The notes under the pieces: generated by a model
The model's database searches: none
What the model saw: only the letters and a program-made list of their open reading frames with translations
What the model was told of the DNA's origin: nothing
Made by a program: the position numbers and the translations under genes
Part shown: positions 63,515 to 64,000 of the stretch, piece after piece
Numbering within the stretch: the stretch's first letter is position 1
How the letters are laid out: every line of letters starts with the position of its first letter
NCBI RefSeq assembly: GCF_001592205.1
Contig: NZ_BCWM01000017.1
Coordinates: 1 to 64,000 of the forward strand
Source: Brevundimonas vesicularis NBRC 12165
GTDB lineage: Bacteria; Pseudomonadota; Alphaproteobacteria; Caulobacterales; Caulobacteraceae
Length of the DNA: 64,000 bases
Reading direction: 5' to 3'

Positions 63515-63742
63515 ATGAGCCAGACGCCCGACGCCGCCCCCGATCCAGAAGCCGCCGCCCTTGAACGCTTCAAGGCCCAGCGCGTGACGGCCATCTACCG
63601 GCTGGATCTGATCGCCAAGGGCGCGACGATTTCCTACGAGGACGGCACGCCGATCGACATGGCCTCCGAAAAGGCCCGGCTGGAAGCGGTCGTCGCCGAC
63701 ATGGACCGCCGCATCGCCCGGCTGGAGCGTTCAGCCGGGTGA
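63515..63742 (+). CDS. Small protein of unknown function
   Basis: 75-residue soluble protein, no family recognised. It has ALERFKAQRVTAIYRLDLIA, a strand pair KGATISYEDGTPIDM, and a C-terminal helix LEAVVADMDRRIARLERS that may form a coiled coil. Overlaps the next gene by four bases (GTGA), so it is probably cotranslated with the cysteine-cluster protein. Confidence 0.65.
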   Translation: MSQTPDAAPDPEAAALERFKAQRVTAIYRLDLIAKGATISYEDGTPIDMASEKARLEAVVADMDRRIARLERSAG

Positions 63743-64000
63743 GCCTGCCCCTCCTCCCCGGCCGGACCTGCGGCGGTTGCGTCGAATGCTGCCGGGTCAT
63801 TCCGCTGAACCTGCCGGAACTGGCCAAGCCGACGGGCGAACTGTGCGCCTATTGCGTCGACGGCGCCGGGTGTTCGGTCCACGCGATCCGGCCGAACACC
63901 TGCCGCATCTGGTTCTGCCTGTGGCGCGTGGTCGAGCTGTCGGACAACTGGCGACCAGATCGCAGCGGGGTCATCGTCCGCCCCGACGGCGTCGAGGATG
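63739..64000 (+). CDS. YkgJ-like cysteine-cluster protein (partial)
   Basis: Starts with GTG at 63739 and runs off the window after 87 codons. The visible part has CGGCVECCR (11-19), LCAYC and a CSVH-x7-CRIWFC series, the CxxCxxxCC cluster of YkgJ-type zinc/iron-binding proteins, whose role is unknown. The overlap with the 75-residue gene suggests they act together. Confidence 0.8.
   Translation, partial: MSLPLLPGRTCGGCVECCRVIPLNLPELAKPTGELCAYCVDGAGCSVHAIRPNTCRIWFCLWRVVELSDNWRPDRSGVIVRPDGVED

Noticed and set aside
1..64000. Search by eye for tRNA, rRNA, CRISPR arrays, insertion sequences, integrases, toxin-antitoxin and defence genes
   Set aside because: No repeat-spacer pattern, transposase motif, tRNA-like cloverleaf or known defence domain was recognised; the absence claim is limited to what can be seen by reading.

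Overview
The window is a gene-dense, high-GC chromosomal segment of a Caulobacteraceae-type alphaproteobacterium, most likely Brevundimonas or a close relative. This assignment rests on protein and gene-order style: F0 ATP synthase genes as a separate atpI-B-E-F'-F cluster, a DUF3035/BamF lipoprotein after lspA, a glycine cleavage P protein split in two, DUF4170 beside a CysQ-like phosphatase, a DUF374 acyltransferase in an msbA-waaA-lpxK operon, and dispersed inverted-repeat elements of a style common in this family. No 16S or other phylogenetic marker was compared. I see no rRNA, tRNA, CRISPR array, transposase, integrase or phage gene.

Layout. 0.2-9.3 kb: a dispersed inverted-repeat element, cysS facing folE, a stand-alone exbD, a Tat-exported gamma-glutamyltransferase-like enzyme, a MmcQ/YjbR protein, an aldo/keto reductase, a Pr6Pr membrane protein, ubiD and an unknown membrane protein. 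9.3-20.5 kb: an M14 peptidase, a MAPEG protein, then an envelope block: pmbA, CysQ-like phosphatase, DUF4170, a small membrane protein, a tyrosine-phosphatase-like gene on the other strand, and the lipid A/Kdo operon msbA-DUF374-waaA-lpxK. 20.5-26.3 kb: a secreted amidohydrolase, an L,D-transpeptidase-like lipoprotein, purD, a PRC-barrel lipoprotein, a 53-codon membrane peptide, and xseA. 26.3-33.2 kb: lspA, the BamF-like lipoprotein, a thioesterase, a secreted unknown coupled to argS, an adenine-deaminase-type enzyme, a second inverted-repeat element, and an unusual Y-family DNA polymerase.

33.2-43.1 kb: pncA and fbp (overlapping), an HSL-type esterase, and the glycine cleavage operon gcvT-gcvH-gcvPA-gcvPB behind a tandem glycine riboswitch, with a third inverted-repeat element inside the operon; then an SDR enzyme and two small membrane proteins. 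43.1-48.5 kb: the F0 ATP synthase cluster ending at a two-way terminator, ispH, and a CHASE4-like hybrid-free histidine kinase. 48.6-53.6 kb: the cell-cycle/envelope cluster dgt-SPOR-nagZ-scpA-scpB facing erpA. 53.6-59.2 kb: an iron module (TonB-dependent siderophore receptor, PepSY membrane protein, 65-codon membrane protein) facing an SdpR/SdpI-like pair with a perfect palindrome over its ribosome-binding region. 59.2-64 kb: hydrolases, a prephenate dehydrogenase-like gene overlapping a dihydroorotase, a fourth inverted-repeat element, a GT9 glycosyltransferase, and a small gene overlapping a cysteine-cluster protein that runs off the window.

Most of the window is ordinary core metabolism and envelope biogenesis. 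I do not see a convincing new defence or mobile system. The best leads are the tyrosine phosphatase next to lipid A genes, the Y-family polymerase with an altered first motif, the receptor/PepSY/small-protein iron module with its Fur-like site, the ArsR-SdpI pair with its operator, and the inverted-repeat elements, two of which share size and architecture at opposite ends of the window.
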